A DNA stretch of 34,772 nt from Armatimonadota bacterium (GCA_029907315.1 JARYME010000025.1:1-34772); one strand, 5' to 3'. Shown: positions 23,203 through 31,895, counted from the first letter of the stretch. Made by a program: numbers and translations. The notes: generated by a model not told the origin, from the sequence alone.

Positions 23203-25401
23203 TCACATCGCTGCGCGGGTAATTTCCTCGTCAAATACCTCAAGCGCTTCGGGCGAGGCTTTGGCGTCGCCATTGGTCGGCGGTTGGGTATCACCGCTTG
23301 TCTCGCGGTCGCTCGATATAGTCTTTGTTTCGTAGTCACACCCCTGCGTCGTGCATCGATAGCCGATCAGCCGATTCCTGAACCGCCGCTCGCCCAAAAG
23401 GCCGCCGCACTTTGGGCAATGCTTATCTGTGGGCTTGTTCCAGGAGACGAAGCTGCACTCCGGATAACGACTGCACCCGTAGAACACCCTGCCTTTTCTG
23501 GAGCGCCTCTCGATTATGTCTCCCTCGCCGCACACTGGACACTTGACGTTGATCGAATTGTTGAGAGGTTTTGTAGTCTTGCACTCCGGATAGCCCGAGC
23601 AACCAAGGAATTCACCGTAGCGGCTCTCACGAATGACCATCTTCCGCCCGCAGTTCGGGCAAATCTCGTCTGATTCCTTGGGAGCAATTTTTACTTTCTC
23701 CATGTTTTCGAGCGCTGCGTGTACATCTCGCTCGAAAGGTCCGTAGAACTCCCTCAGCAGCTCAACCCAGTCGAGGGTGCCTTCCTCGACTTTATCCAAT
23801 TTGGACTCCACGCCTGCCGTGAACTCCACATCCATAATGTCAGGGAAGTACTTCACCAGCTGATCCGTCACGATGAAGCCCAGTTCGGTGGGTCTGAATT
23901 TCTTGTCGACCAACTCCACATACTTACGCTCTTGAATGGTAGATATGATCTGGGCGTATGTGGACGGCCTGCCTATTCCCTTCTCTTCGAGCGCCTTGAC
24001 CAGTGTGGCTTCCGTATATCGCGGAGGAGGCTCGGTAAAATGCTGCTCGGGCAGAAGTTTGATCAGATCCAGAACCTCGCCCTCGTGCATCTCCGGCAGA
24101 GGAGGTTGTTCTTCGTCTGCGACCGCCGCAGTATCGTCTTTGCCTTCGATGTATACCCTCATAAAGCCCGGGAACCTGACCGTTGAGCCGGTAGCTCGGA
24201 AAACGAAGTTGTTGGCTGATATATCCACGGTCACCACGTCGAAAACCGCAGCTGCCATCTGACTGGCGACGAACCTCTGCCACACCAGCCTGTAGAGCTT
24301 GTACTGGTCAGCCGTCAGGTATTGCTTGATTTGGTCTGGATGGCGATATACCGAAGTCGGTCTGATGGCTTCATGGGCATCTTGCGCCCCCTTGCGGGTC
24401 ACCTGCCTCGCACTGGCCGGCAAATAGTCCTTGCCGAATGTCTCCTCGATATATTGCCTTGCCTCCGCTTGTGCTTCTGCAGCGACGCGGGTTGAGTCGG
24501 TTCGCATATACGTGATCAAACCAACTGCGCCTTCCGGACCAAGCTCGATACCCTCATACAACTGCTGCGCAACCAACATTGTGCGCTTCGCCGCAAAACC
24601 CAGTTTACGAGATGCTTCCTGCTGAAGAGTGCTGGTGATAAACGGTGGCGCCGGGTTCCGACGTTTTTGCGTTTTCTTGACCGACTTGACGACGTACTGC
24701 GCGCCCTCGAGCTCCTTTAGAATGGAATGCGCCTCTTCCTCGTTGGAGATCTTTACCTTCTCGTCGTCTCGCTGGACCAGCTTGGCGTCGAAAGGCTGCC
24801 TCCGCGGACGCGGCGTGAGCGTCGCAGTGATTGTCCAGTATTCCTCCGGCACAAACGCTTCAATCTCACGCTCGCGATCACAGATGAGCCGCACAGCAAC
24901 CGACTGCACTCTGCCCGCGCTGAGGTTTCTTTTAACCTTCCGCCACAAAAGCGGGCTGAGCATATAACCCACCAGCCGATCCAGCACTCGGCGAGCCTGC
25001 TGAGCGTTCACCAAGTTGAAGTCGATATCGTCGGAGTTCTTCAGTCCCTCCAAAACCGCGGTCTTCGTTATCTCGTTGAACCGCAGCCTTCGCGGGTTTC
25101 GCAGCTTCAGCAGCTCGCAGAGGTGCCATGCGATAGCCTCACCTTCGCGGTCTGGATCTGAGGCGAGATATACAGTCTCCGCTTTAGCCGCCGCCTGCTG
25201 AAGCTTTTGGATAACCTCCTTCCTCTCAGGAATGACTACATAACGCGGGCGAAAGTCGTGCTCTATGTCCACGCCAAGCGTGCTTTTGGGCAGATCGCGG
25301 ACATGGCCCATGCTCGCCTGGACATCGTACTCCGGACCAAGAAAGTTCTTCAGCGTCTTGGTTTTAGCCGGCGATTCTACAATTACTAACGCCTTGGACA
25401 T
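23203..25401 (-). CDS. topA: DNA topoisomerase I (type IA)
   Basis: Relaxes negative supercoils via a 5'-phosphotyrosine intermediate. Seen: 732 aa. Toprim domain 1-~115 with 'VIVESPAKTKTLK' and the acidic 'SDPDREGEAI'; core with 'QQARRVLDRLVGYMLSPLLW', 'SAGRVQSVAVRLICDRE' and the active-site Tyr298 in 'GLITYMRTDSTR'; then three four-cysteine zinc ribbons (~595-700): 'CPNCGRKMVIRESRYGEFLG', 'CPVCGEGDIIERRSRKGRVF' and 'CPKCGGLLGERR'. Shorter than E. coli TopA (865 aa), normal for other phyla. ATG at 25401 with GAGGGA upstream; promoter at 25449-25477. Only ~157 bp separate its stop from the convergent rhomboid gene. Confidence 0.97.
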   Translation of the reverse strand: MSKALVIVESPAKTKTLKNFLGPEYDVQASMGHVRDLPKSTLGVDIEHDFRPRYVVIPERKEVIQKLQQAAAKAETVYLASDPDREGEAIAWHLCELLKLRNPRRLRFNEITKTAVLEGLKNSDDIDFNLVNAQQARRVLDRLVGYMLSPLLWRKVKRNLSAGRVQSVAVRLICDREREIEAFVPEEYWTITATLTPRPRRQPFDAKLVQRDDEKVKISNEEEAHSILKELEGAQYVVKSVKKTQKRRNPAPPFITSTLQQEASRKLGFAAKRTMLVAQQLYEGIELGPEGAVGLITYMRTDSTRVAAEAQAEARQYIEETFGKDYLPASARQVTRKGAQDAHEAIRPTSVYRHPDQIKQYLTADQYKLYRLVWQRFVASQMAAAVFDVVTVDISANNFVFRATGSTVRFPGFMRVYIEGKDDTAAVADEEQPPLPEMHEGEVLDLIKLLPEQHFTEPPPRYTEATLVKALEEKGIGRPSTYAQIISTIQERKYVELVDKKFRPTELGFIVTDQLVKYFPDIMDVEFTAGVESKLDKVEEGTLDWVELLREFYGPFERDVHAALENMEKVKIAPKESDEICPNCGRKMVIRESRYGEFLGCSGYPECKTTKPLNNSINVKCPVCGEGDIIERRSRKGRVFYGCSRYPECSFVSWNKPTDKHCPKCGGLLGERRFRNRLIGYRCTTQGCDYETKTISSDRETSGDTQPPTNGDAKASPEALEVFDEEITRAAM

Positions 25402-25448
25402 CTGTGCTGTCCCTCGAAAAGATCAGTAGAACGAGGTCTCAATTTGGT

Positions 25449-25477
25449 ATTATGCCTTACTCGTGAGCTTATCTCAG
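25449..25477 (-). promoter_or_regulatory. probable topA promoter
   Basis: On the minus strand CTGAGA (25472-25477), 17 nt, CATAAT (25449-25454); 4/6 and 5/6 matches. Predicted start ~25442, leader ~41 nt. Confidence 0.45.
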
Positions 25478-25604
25478 GGCTTTCTTGTAGACGTCTTCGC
25501 TCTTTTTATCGTTCCCAGAATTCGGAAAGTCTAAAAGCACATTTTGGAGTGCCCAGTCACGGAGACGGATAATAACACGCTGCATAGTTGCTGTCAACGC
25601 GTCT

Positions 25605-25633
25605 TTGCCAAGAAAAACGAGCAGGAGTATAAT
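25605..25633 (+). promoter_or_regulatory. strong pfp promoter
   Basis: TTGCCA (25605-25610), 17 nt, TATAAT (25628-25633): 11 of 12 consensus bases at optimal spacing. Predicted start near 25640, leaving a ~75 nt leader. Confidence 0.75.
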
Positions 25634-25714
25634 GATATGTCGGACGGATCGCGCTGCTCCGAAGCAGCCGCGCTGCGAAATAGACTAGTCTAGTCGTAAG
25701 AGGATGATTGCACT

Positions 25715-27376
25715 ATGAACTGCGACATATCCCCTCTGCAAAAGGCACGTTATTCTTACCAACCCAAACTGCCCAAGGCCCTGCGATCAGGGCAGGTTGA
25801 CGTGAAGTTCGGTGCGCCGACTGAGCCGAAAACGCATAAGGAGCAAATAAAAGCTCTGTTCCCCAACACCTATGGACAGCCGGAGGTCAAACTGGTAGAA
25901 GGCTCCGGAAACCTGGCTACCGGACCTCTGAAGGTAGGTGTTGTGCTTTCAGGCGGGCAAGCTCCCGGAGGACACAACGTCATTGCAGGTTTGTTCGACG
26001 CACTCAAAGCGGCGAATCGGGAAAGCAAGCTTTACGGCTTTCTGATGGGTCCCAAGGGCGTCATACAGGGCAAATATCGCGAACTAACGGCCGAAATAAT
26101 AGATTCCTACCGCAACACTGGCGGCTTCGACATGATAATGACGGGCAGGGACAAGATCGAAAAGCCCGAAGAGCTCGAAGCCTGCAAAACCAACTTTGAG
26201 CAGATGGGCTTGGACGGGTTGGTCATAGTAGGCGGCGACGACTCCAATACCAACGCAGCCGTCCTCGCCGAATACCTCAAAGCTCAGGGCTGCAAGACCT
26301 GCATCATCGGCGTGCCCAAAACCATCGACGGCGACATGAAGAACGAACAGATCGAAACCTCGTTCGGTTTCGACACAGCCTGCAAGCTCTACTCTGAGCT
26401 TATAGGCAATATCTGCCGCGATGCTATGTCCGCAGTTAAGTACTGGCATTTCATTAGACTGATGGGCAGAGCCGCCAGCCACGTGACCCTGGAGTGCGCG
26501 CTGCAGACCCATCCCAATATCGCCTTGATCTCAGAGGAGATTCAGGCAAAGGGAATGACTCTTAGGGAGATAGTCGACTACATAGCGGACATTATCATCA
26601 AGCGCTCCGAGGCAGGTAAGGACTATGGCGTATTGATCGTGCCAGAGGGACTGCCGGAGTTCATTCCCGAGATCAAGCGAATGATCGATGAACTCAGCAC
26701 TATTCTCGCAACGGAAGAAGACTACATCCAGAGCCTGCCGGATCACAACGAAAGGCTGCAGTATTTGAGCACAAAGTTCGACCCGCACAGCGGCAACTTC
26801 GAAGTATATGGCTCATTGCCGCCGGACATCCAGGAGATTCTGCTCAAGCGCGACAGCCACGGCAACGTCCCGCTCTCGCAGGTCGAAACCGAGCGGCTCC
26901 TGATAGACTTGCTGCGCGATAAGTTCAGGCATATGAAAGCCAAAGGCGAGAAGGTGCCGAAGTTCAGCCCGCTTGCGCACTTTTTCGGCTACGAAGGCCG
27001 ATGCGTGTTCCCGTCTAACTTTGACGCCGACTACTGCTACTCGCTGGGCTACGCCGCGGCTCAGTTGGTTCGCGCAGGGCTAACGGGTTACACTGTGAAT
27101 GTCCAGAACCTTACGAAACCGGCGGATGAGTGGGTCGCGGGTGGTACCCCAGTCACGATGATGCTCAACATCGAGATGCGAAAGGGCAAAGAAGTACCGG
27201 TCATAAAGAAGGCGCTGGTAGATCTTGAGGGTGAACCCTTCAAGTACTTTGCCGCCAACCGGGACAAGTGGGCGCTCGAGGACTGCTACGTATTTCCGGG
27301 ACCGATTCAGTACTATGGTCCTTCAGAAGTCTGCGACGCGCCGACCATTACCCTCAGGCTCGAGAGAGGCGGATAG
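25715..27376 (+). CDS. pfp: pyrophosphate-dependent phosphofructokinase (PFP, long type)
   Basis: Reversibly phosphorylates fructose 6-phosphate with PPi. Seen: 553 aa, the length of the long bacterial/plant-beta-like clade. 'VGVVLSGGQAPGGHNV' (~74-89) is the phosphate-donor loop; 'GGDDSNTNA' (173-181) has Asp rather than Gly at the position that selects PPi over ATP; 'VPKTIDGDMKN' (200-210) has the Lys characteristic of PPi enzymes; 'LMGRAASHVTLECAL' and 'PEGLPEFIPE' are substrate-site motifs. ATG at 25715 with AGAGGA 10 nt upstream; no competing start. Inference: the reversible glycolytic/gluconeogenic enzyme of this organism; whether an ATP-PFK also exists cannot be seen here. Confidence 0.95.
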   Translation: MNCDISPLQKARYSYQPKLPKALRSGQVDVKFGAPTEPKTHKEQIKALFPNTYGQPEVKLVEGSGNLATGPLKVGVVLSGGQAPGGHNVIAGLFDALKAANRESKLYGFLMGPKGVIQGKYRELTAEIIDSYRNTGGFDMIMTGRDKIEKPEELEACKTNFEQMGLDGLVIVGGDDSNTNAAVLAEYLKAQGCKTCIIGVPKTIDGDMKNEQIETSFGFDTACKLYSELIGNICRDAMSAVKYWHFIRLMGRAASHVTLECALQTHPNIALISEEIQAKGMTLREIVDYIADIIIKRSEAGKDYGVLIVPEGLPEFIPEIKRMIDELSTILATEEDYIQSLPDHNERLQYLSTKFDPHSGNFEVYGSLPPDIQEILLKRDSHGNVPLSQVETERLLIDLLRDKFRHMKAKGEKVPKFSPLAHFFGYEGRCVFPSNFDADYCYSLGYAAAQLVRAGLTGYTVNVQNLTKPADEWVAGGTPVTMMLNIEMRKGKEVPVIKKALVDLEGEPFKYFAANRDKWALEDCYVFPGPIQYYGPSEVCDAPTITLRLERGG

Positions 27377-27397
27377 CGCAAGCAAACGCCAGAGCAG

Positions 27398-27443
27398 AAA
27401 AAAACAATGCCTCGCGGGTTGCAGGTTTACGCCGCGAGGCATT
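27398..27443 (-). terminator. intrinsic terminator, strongest for the minus strand
   Basis: Perfect 12-bp arms 27406-27417 and 27432-27443 around a 14-nt loop. On the minus strand the stem is followed by a run of seven T (A-run 27398-27404 on plus), ending the oxidoreductase transcript. The same stem, 30 nt after the pfp stop, could stop pfp too, but only a short T stretch follows on the plus strand. Confidence 0.85.
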
Positions 27444-27579
27444 CTGCTTTCAGTGTTACCTTTAAGGTGCTAAATCATGCCCGGTCCGGCACCATCCCTG
27501 GCCACCATCGCACCTCGCCACCGAAGTCGAGCAGCCGAAGTTCCTCAGATTGCAGCCTTTGAAGAAAACTGCCCACAGA

Positions 27580-28434
27580 TCACTTCGGTACTGGCACCCA
27601 CTCACCAGGCCTGGAGAGCGCATTTGTGCCAGCCTCGAGAACAGCGGTCACCTCCAGGGTCTGCTCGAGAGGCACCTTCGTTTCTCCCGTTTCAAAGAAC
27701 TCAAGCATTGCCTCGATGAACCGCGGGAAGAAATCCGCCATATTGTCGGCGACAATGGTTCCACCTTGGCCGTACGACGCTATGAACCTAAACGGGAAAT
27801 TGGGGTTCTGATTGAATACCGCGCGGCGGTCGTCGGCATATTGAATGATCATAACGTTCGTGTTGGGATTACCACACTGCATTACGCGCTCGGCCCCAGT
27901 ACCCATCAGCGCAACGATCGGCTCGACCTGGTGTATGGCGTAGATATCCCACGTGCCAGGTCCGAACGTAGCTATATAGTGAACCGCCTGGCCGCCTATC
28001 TGACACAGGGCGTTTTGCACCGTTGAGTCGAAGCGCAACGCTGAAGAAGACATAAGCGGCGTGTTGTGCGCCTTGGCGAGCTCGACCATCCTTTTGCCTA
28101 CCTCAAGCGAGGGCGCAAATGGTTTGTCCACATAGACCGGCTTTCCGCTCATAAGCGGCAGCCGAGCAAGATCCTCGTGCCGCTCAACGTTGTCCGGAGA
28201 AAGCACAACGATGCAATCGCATTCTTCGACGACTTGCTCTATTGAATCCGCCTTCGACACCCCGTGTTCTCGGCACCACTCGTCTATGTGAACCTTGCCC
28301 TCCGGATGAATTTCCTCCCACGCAAGAGCAACCTCGAACCTGTCTCCCCTTGTGCTCTCGCGGATCATTTGGGGATAGTTGTTTGCGTGCCATTCGTCGA
28401 TGAAATAGTCAATGAACCCGATCTTCTTTTTCAC
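27580..28434 (-). CDS. Gfo/Idh/MocA-family oxidoreductase
   Basis: NAD(P)-dependent dehydrogenase-like protein acting, in the family, on sugars or cyclitols. Seen: 284 aa. N-terminal Rossmann half beginning 'KKIGFIDYFIDEWHANNY', 'DCIVVLSPDNVERHEDLA', the family's 'GKPVYVDKPFAPS' (Lys of the E/DKP motif), then a C-terminal half that is shorter than the usual ~200-residue alpha/beta domain ('YIATFGPGTWDIYAIHQVEP'). The glycine-rich nucleotide loop near the N-terminus is poorly matched. GTG at 28434 is used because GGAGG lies 6 nt upstream; the TTG at 28440 would touch it. A TATACT -10 lies at 28471-28476. The substrate is unknown. Confidence 0.85.
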   Translation of the reverse strand: MKKKIGFIDYFIDEWHANNYPQMIRESTRGDRFEVALAWEEIHPEGKVHIDEWCREHGVSKADSIEQVVEECDCIVVLSPDNVERHEDLARLPLMSGKPVYVDKPFAPSLEVGKRMVELAKAHNTPLMSSSALRFDSTVQNALCQIGGQAVHYIATFGPGTWDIYAIHQVEPIVALMGTGAERVMQCGNPNTNVMIIQYADDRRAVFNQNPNFPFRFIASYGQGGTIVADNMADFFPRFIEAMLEFFETGETKVPLEQTLEVTAVLEAGTNALSRPGEWVPVPK

Positions 28435-28547
28435 TCGCAACCTCCAATAAAGAATTCTTCTTGCGTGCTCAGTATATTGAGTCGAGCCAAGTATGGTATG
28501 CTTTGCGTCAGGACGACCTTCATTAGCCTTTCATACTCAACTCGGTT

Positions 28548-28759
28548 CGGCACCCAGGACACACGGATCGAGCGTCTGGATTTCGTATCGCACTTGCAGC
28601 TGCGCATCATGCCAAATCGGATTCGGCATTCGGAGAACGCCGAATGCGTCACCTCGGCTTGACCCGGCACCCATACCACACGTCATGCCGAACTTGATTC
28701 GGCATCCAGTATGTTGTCATCTTATGGCATAGTAGACCCTGAATCAAGTTCAGGGTGAC
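28548..28759. repeat. tandem nested-palindrome repeat element
   Basis: Seen: an 18-nt direct repeat (15/18) at 28548-28565 and 28665-28682, 117 bp apart. The second copy is followed by palindrome ATGCCGAA-5 nt-TTCGGCAT (28685-28705). A further palindrome CCCTGAA-5 nt-TTCAGGG lies at 28737-28755, and the two are themselves inverted copies sharing GAACTTGATTC, bounded by GTCA (28683) and TGAC (28756-28759). The first unit carries diverged palindromes at 28609-28629 and 28626-28647. This is the layout of short non-autonomous intergenic (MITE/REP-like) elements, here probably two old copies. Confidence 0.65.
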
Positions 28760-28936
28760 ATCGTATTGCCGGAATCACGTAATTCTTAATGCCGCGCACA
28801 AAGGAAGGCCACCCTGGGCTTTAGCCGGAGGTCCGCAGTACACCGCCAATACCCCGGCAGTAGCAGTACCTGTCGCAGCCGAAAAACGCCAGGAGTGCCT
28901 TTAGACGTCCTTTGCCTCAATTCCTATCCGTACGGC

Positions 28937-28964
28937 AAAAAGAGCCCTGCGCAGCGCAGGGCTC
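28937..28964 (-). terminator. intrinsic terminator of the DUF4139 gene
   Basis: Inverted repeat 28942-28964 (GAGCCCTGC / GCAGGGCTC, 9-10 bp stem, 3-5 nt loop); on the minus strand it is followed by TTTTT (plus-strand A-run 28937-28941). It sits 35 nt beyond the stop of the gene at 28999-30441. Confidence 0.88.
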
Positions 28965-28998
28965 GAGACACCGCAGACGGTGCCTTGCTGCCGACACG

Positions 28999-30441
28999 TT
29001 ACCAAGATGTGCGAATCGTGTAGGTCACCTTAACCTCGCCATCCTTGGGCACATTCACTGGAAACTCGATCGTGTGCGCGTCCTTCTTCGTGTACTCGTG
29101 ACTGGACTTCACGACCTTCCAATCGCTCCACACGTGGTCGATGACTTTCACTTCCACCGGCGACGCCTTGTGGTTTCGGATCTTTACCTCGAAAGACTCT
29201 TCAATCGTCTTATCTGCTATTCGCTCGTAGTTAGTCCGTTTGTACTCGCCGACCACATCGAAGGCATCACCAATGTAGAGGCGCACTTTCTCATCCTTGG
29301 GTGTGTGATCGATCGTATCCTCGCCTATGAACTGTATGCTGCCGGTATCATCGAGTTTGTACACGCGCACCTTGCCCTTAGGCAGAGGCATACCCATATG
29401 GTTTTCCTTGGAATTCTGGAACTCAAGAACAATGTTCACTTTGTGGTAATCTGAGGTGTCATAACCTCTACCCGGGTGACCAGTTCTTCCCGGATACCAC
29501 CAGGCGCGCCACCAATCTCCTCGACCGTCATAAATCATTTCTTTGATGACTTTCACGTTGGAGGCATTAAGGAGCGAGAGCTGCTTGGTCTCGTTGTTGC
29601 GGATGGTGGTAGGCCGCTCCATGGCATACATGTGGTACTCGAAAAACGGTTTCTCCTCAAACTGATCTTTGGATAACTCCATAACAATCGGTTTGCCGTC
29701 CTCATCGTATCTGTCGAGTCTTCGCTCTCTGAGTCTTCGCACATCGCCTGCCATCAGCGTAAGTTTGGCATTCTCATAACTAGCACCGGACTCGTTGGTT
29801 AGAGTAACCCAACCGGAAATGTCGAGCGCGTTATCGTCCTGGTTCACCAAGGCAACGTAGTCGGCGCGCCAGTTGATACCATCCGTTATGTAGCTGATCT
29901 CGGTTTCCTGTTCGCCGTCGCGGTCGCACTGGAGGAGCCAACTGAGCGTAGGCCGCGGGTGGAGCCCTTCGGGCATTTTCTGAAGCGATATCTGACCAGA
30001 AGGATTGAGGACTATGGTTCCGCTGTCCGTGCGGATGGTTATTCCACCGTTCTGTGGTGGGTTGAGCAGTATTCCCGAATCGGTGATGGGTTCTCCGCGC
30101 TCGTTGAAGCGAGTAAATGTAATTCTCTCTCCGACGGATTTGTTGAGTATGTTATCCGGCGAGATCAGGTCGTACTGGTAGTTTTGCTCCAGTATGACGA
30201 CTGAATTAGGTGCTGTAAGCGATTTGAACAGCACGCTAGTAGGGTCGATTTTCGCAGCCACGTCTTCAAGTTCATAGGAAAAAATCCCTTTCGTGAACTT
30301 GACAGATCGAACATCTTTGACCAGGGCAAAGTTGCTATTGTAGACGGTAAGCTGTACAGATTTGCGAGCCGTGCCGGCGTGCGCACCGCACAAACTGCAG
30401 CACAAGACCCCCACCAATATTGCGATCCAATACTCATTCAT
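28999..30441 (-). CDS. exported DUF4139-domain protein
   Basis: Seen: 480 aa from ATG 30441 (GGAGGG upstream; a longer frame to 30531 is rejected). Signal peptide 'YWIAILVGVLCCSLCGAHAG', then ~450 residues of beta-rich domain: 'QLTVYNSNFALVKDVRSV' at the start, 'EISYITDGINWRADYVALVN' in the middle, 'GWVTLTNESGASYENAKLTL' then 'MAGDV', and at the end 'FEVKIRNHKASPVEVKVIDH' and 'VKVTYTIRTSW'. These are the hallmarks of the DUF4139 family, whose members often end with this 'V.Y..R..W' strand. Function is unknown; the fold suggests stacked beta-sandwiches exported to the envelope. Its terminator is directly downstream. Confidence 0.85.
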   Translation of the reverse strand: MNEYWIAILVGVLCCSLCGAHAGTARKSVQLTVYNSNFALVKDVRSVKFTKGIFSYELEDVAAKIDPTSVLFKSLTAPNSVVILEQNYQYDLISPDNILNKSVGERITFTRFNERGEPITDSGILLNPPQNGGITIRTDSGTIVLNPSGQISLQKMPEGLHPRPTLSWLLQCDRDGEQETEISYITDGINWRADYVALVNQDDNALDISGWVTLTNESGASYENAKLTLMAGDVRRLRERRLDRYDEDGKPIVMELSKDQFEEKPFFEYHMYAMERPTTIRNNETKQLSLLNASNVKVIKEMIYDGRGDWWRAWWYPGRTGHPGRGYDTSDYHKVNIVLEFQNSKENHMGMPLPKGKVRVYKLDDTGSIQFIGEDTIDHTPKDEKVRLYIGDAFDVVGEYKRTNYERIADKTIEESFEVKIRNHKASPVEVKVIDHVWSDWKVVKSSHEYTKKDAHTIEFPVNVPKDGEVKVTYTIRTSW

Positions 30442-30572
30442 AGCCGTTAACCCTCCTTCCATTTGTTTAGACCGGCCTGTCAACCTGCGGCTTCGACCGC
30501 ATACGAAGTTGCGCGATGCCGAGTCTGACAAAACTCCGGCGTCTTGCCTCTGTTGTAAACTGCACCTATAGG

Positions 30573-30601
30573 ATCAGCTTTGGGCAAACAGCAAAGCTGA
30601 T
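30573..30601. other. 10-bp inverted repeat between DUF4282 and DUF4139 genes
   Basis: ATCAGCTTTG (30573-30582) and CAAAGCTGAT (30592-30601) form a perfect 10-bp stem with a 9-nt loop, 40 nt after the DUF4282 gene stop. No T-tract follows on either strand, so a terminator is doubtful; it may be a protein-binding site or an RNA-stabilising hairpin. Confidence 0.5.
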
Positions 30602-30641
30602 ATCGATTACTGACTGCTTTACGCCGAGCTCGAGCACTTTG

Positions 30642-30977
30642 TCAAGGATTTTGCGCACCGGTTGTGTTTGATTGGCGTCCTCGCGCGGCGATTTCTTCCG
30701 TATTCTGCTGGATACGGAAGACAATTATAACTAGTTCCAATGATACTCGAGCCGCAATCACATAAAGGATGAAAAGAATGGGCGAGAGGATAATCATGCC
30801 GAAACCCCTCAGTGGATCAGAGCCGAATTGCACCAGGCCGCCGATAAACATCACCAGCGCGACGAAACCCGAAACAATCACCGCGAGCGCATAGAGGACC
30901 TTGATAATCCGAGTGGTGATGAATTCTGAGAAAGAGAAGTCGAACAGCCCAGCAAAGAAGCCTTTGTCCTGATTCAT
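30642..30977 (-). CDS. DUF4282 membrane protein
   Basis: Seen: 111 aa; 'FFAGLFDFSFSEFITTRIIK' then two transmembrane helices ('VLYALAVIVSGFVALVMFIG' and 'GFGMIILSPILFILYVIAAR'), followed by 'VSLELVIIVFRIQQNTEEI' and a polar tail. The FDFSF opening, the two helices and the 'R...E...V.FRI..N..' ending are the known DUF4282 pattern. Function unknown; it is a small inner-membrane protein of actinobacteria and many other phyla. ATG at 30977 with GGAGGT 8 nt upstream. No obvious promoter, but ~98 bp to the upstream gene. Confidence 0.85.
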   Translation of the reverse strand: MNQDKGFFAGLFDFSFSEFITTRIIKVLYALAVIVSGFVALVMFIGGLVQFGSDPLRGFGMIILSPILFILYVIAARVSLELVIIVFRIQQNTEEIAARGRQSNTTGAQNP

Positions 30978-31075
30978 TAACCCACACCTCCATCTCCTAC
31001 ATTGCGGAGCCGACTTCTTTCAGCCGTGGGCTCACTTACTCTCCGGTTGTACAAGCGTTAATCAGAATCCTTCTT

Positions 31076-31864
31076 TCACAGTTCATGATCTGCTCCATCA
31101 ACATCGATGTGTCCGACACATCTGTCACCGTTCATGAACTCGATGCGACCTTTGAGGTATCGAATCTTTATCCTGCCTGAGGACTCAAGCTCGATAGCTG
31201 CACCCTCGTCCAACCGGATCGAATTCGAATGAGCATTAATGCCAATCTCGAACTCACCGCCCAGATCCAGACCGACACGCCCCTTGCCGTTGAGACCGAT
31301 TGATTTCTCAACCACGCCCGGACCATGCACCTGAAGTCCGTATTGGCACGGCTGCCCCGCGAGTATCTGGATGTTGAGGCCGATCACTTGCGAAGCTTCC
31401 GAGCCGCTGTATTCGTTCGTCATCTCGATGTTGGCGCCAAGGGCTACCCCACCTGCATAATTGAATACCTCCGAATGCAGTCCCGTGGACCATCCAACCC
31501 CTTTCTTTGTGAGCCTCGAGCACAGCACGCATGCATCGCCGTTGACATGATGAGTAGTAAGGTGCGCATAGATGGTCCATGGATAAGAATTGTTACCCTT
31601 CTCTTCGTGCATTAACGAAAGTATCTCGTGGGTCATTGCGCGACCTGTGTTATTGTCGGAACGCTCGAATCGGATCATCGTGTCGAGCGGCTCGAGTGGC
31701 GGTCGCCCTTTAAAAACTGAAGTTCTTAATATTTCGCCTTCGGTCACCAGACCTGCATCGGACTCGTTCGGTTTACCGAAGGCCTTTTTGCCGGTAAGCA
31801 CACCTGCGACCGCCAATGCAAATCGTGTCAGAAACCCTCTACGGTCAGTTCTGTTCCCCGCCAT
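31076..31864 (-). CDS. Tat-exported beta-rich protein of unknown function
   Basis: Seen: 262 aa from ATG 31864 (AGGGGGG upstream). The N-terminus 'TDRRGFLTRFALAVAGVLTG' is a twin-arginine signal (RRxFL). The remainder is Gly/Ser/Asn-rich and beta-patterned: 'HSEVFNYAGGVALGANIEMT', 'SQVIGLNIQILAGQPC', 'YGLQVHGPGVVEKSIGLNGK', 'SIRLDEGAAIELESSGRIKI'. I do not recognise the family; the sequence style is like the trimeric beta-helix or sandwich parts of phage tail and surface proteins. No known cofactor or catalytic motif is apparent, so why it needs Tat export is unclear. Promoter at 31896-31924. Confidence 0.7.
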   Translation of the reverse strand: MAGNRTDRRGFLTRFALAVAGVLTGKKAFGKPNESDAGLVTEGEILRTSVFKGRPPLEPLDTMIRFERSDNNTGRAMTHEILSLMHEEKGNNSYPWTIYAHLTTHHVNGDACVLCSRLTKKGVGWSTGLHSEVFNYAGGVALGANIEMTNEYSGSEASQVIGLNIQILAGQPCQYGLQVHGPGVVEKSIGLNGKGRVGLDLGGEFEIGINAHSNSIRLDEGAAIELESSGRIKIRYLKGRIEFMNGDRCVGHIDVDGADHEL

Positions 31865-31895
31865 GTCTGCCCCCCTGTGTGAGATTCTGCGGCTA

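Larger units (their letters stand above)
25402..25714. other. divergent intergenic region, 313 bp (topA / pfp)
   Basis: Holds a promoter for each gene (entered separately). The pfp leader (~25640-25714) has a bulged 9-bp hairpin around 25649-25675 and a 12-bp perfect palindrome TAGACTAGTCTA at 25681-25692, just before the ribosome binding site AGAGGA. No small gene is evident. Confidence 0.6.
28435..28998. other. 564-bp gene-free stretch with repeats and terminator
   Basis: No frame with a ribosome binding site is convincing. It holds the oxidoreductase leader and a TATACT box (28471-28476), a repeat region (28548-28759), and at the right end the terminator of the DUF4139 gene (28937-28964). 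28760-28930 shows nothing recognisable. Confidence 0.6.

Noticed and set aside
23091-23339. minus-strand frame overlapping the topA 3' end, possible frameshifted tail
   Set aside because: topA ends normally after its third zinc ribbon; the frame shows no zinc-finger continuation or ribosome binding site.
30600-30642. TTGACA near 30637 on the minus strand as the DUF4139 promoter
   Set aside because: No acceptable -10 at 16-18 nt; could not be supported.
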